A stretch of DNA of 64,000 bases from Ectopseudomonas khazarica (GTDB lineage: Bacteria; Pseudomonadota; Gammaproteobacteria; Pseudomonadales; Pseudomonadaceae). The stretch lies in assembly GCF_004521985.1 (NCBI RefSeq), contig NZ_SBHZ01000004.1:124001-188000 (forward strand), read 5' to 3'. A program made the position numbers and the translations under genes. The notes below the pieces were generated by a model. It was given only the letters and a program-made list of their open reading frames with translations. It did no database searches and had not been told where the DNA came from. Shown here piece after piece: positions 63,613-64,000 of this stretch (positions are counted from its first letter, which is position 1; each line of letters begins with the position of its first letter).

Positions 63613-64000
63613 TTAGTGGTGATACTGCGCCGACAGCTCGTGCACGGCCTCGAAGAAGGCGCCGGCATGGGCCGGGTCGACTTCCGGGGTGATGCCGTGG
63701 CCGAGGTTGAACACGTGGCCGCTACCGGCGCCGTAGGCCGCCAGGATGCGCGCCACTTCGGCGCGGATCGCCTCGGGCTTGGCGTAGAGCACCGCCGGGT
63801 CCATGTTGCCCTGCAGTGCCACCTTGGCGCCGACGCGGGCGCGGGCGCTGCCTATGTCGCAGGTCCAGTCCAGGCCCAGGGCTTCGGCGCCGCTGTCGGC
63901 CATCGACTCGAGCCACAACCCGCCGCCCTTGGTGAACAGGATCACCGGGACCTGGCGACCTTCATGCTCGCGGATCAGGCCAGCGACAATCTTCTTCATG
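63613..64000 (-). CDS. hemE: Uroporphyrinogen decarboxylase HemE (partial, 5' part outside window)
   Basis: The C-terminal ~128 residues of HemE, which decarboxylates uroporphyrinogen III to coproporphyrinogen III in haem synthesis. Seen: [38 protein letters not shown] and [15 protein letters not shown], all conserved at the active site. The gene continues beyond 64,000. It is the core-genome flank of the pigment locus. Confidence 0.95.
   Translation of the reverse strand, partial: MKKIVAGLIREHEGRQVPVILFTKGGGLWLESMADSGAEALGLDWTCDIGSARARVGAKVALQGNMDPAVLYAKPEAIRAEVARILAAYGAGSGHVFNLGHGITPEVDPAHAGAFFEAVHELSAQYHH

Overview
The window is high-GC DNA from a Pseudomonas-type gammaproteobacterium. 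It resembles the P. mendocina/oleovorans/alcaligenes side of the genus more than P. aeruginosa; this is inferred from protein similarity and gene order recalled from memory, with no database search. No rRNA, tRNA, CRISPR, integrase or transposase was seen. Genes are dense and no gap reaches 300 bases.

Positions 1-36,300 are core genome. On the minus strand lie the LPS inner-core genes waaP(partial)-waaG-waaC-waaF, then ilvE and glnE. On the plus strand aceE-aceF encode pyruvate dehydrogenase E1 and E2, with two palindromic operators upstream and three lipoyl domains in E2. They are followed by a secreted hypothetical protein, the c-di-GMP phosphodiesterase DipA, msrA, a tiny YjfB-like gene and an HD-GYP protein, then rlmJ, a LysR regulator facing an MFS transporter plus nitronate monooxygenase, an acyl-CoA dehydrogenase, a cation/proton antiporter, an MscK-like channel, selO, an SLC13 permease, a thioredoxin, a thioesterase, a universal stress protein and a ParA-like ATPase.

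Positions 36,400-63,100 are an accessory pigment locus of about 26 kb, placed just before hemE. The first part (36,576-54,481) is an aryl polyene (APE) operon of 21 genes, mostly overlapping or tightly spaced: chain-length factor, acyltransferases, two ACPs, an AMP-ligase fused to a dehydratase, glycosyltransferase, aromatic amino acid ammonia-lyase, thioesterase, LolA-like carrier, MMPL exporter, halogenase-like flavoprotein, methyltransferase, two ketosynthases, second dehydratase, ketoreductase and small envelope proteins. The second part (54,546-59,553) has a membrane methyltransferase and a second operon with an ApeP-like hotdog protein, an ABC transporter, a third ACP, a third ketosynthase and a short ketosynthase-like protein without the catalytic Cys. 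The third part (59,572-63,061, minus strand) has DarA and DarB of dialkylresorcinol synthesis, a BtrH-like acyl-ACP transacylase and a small unknown protein.

APE plus dialkylresorcinol genes plus a transacylase is what one would expect for a flexirubin-type pigment, an aryl polyene acid esterified to a dialkylresorcinol. The individual families are known. The combined, apparently complete locus in this host, with its second ketosynthase/ACP/ABC module, is the part most worth following up. No phosphopantetheinyl transferase and no pathway-specific regulator were recognised in the locus.
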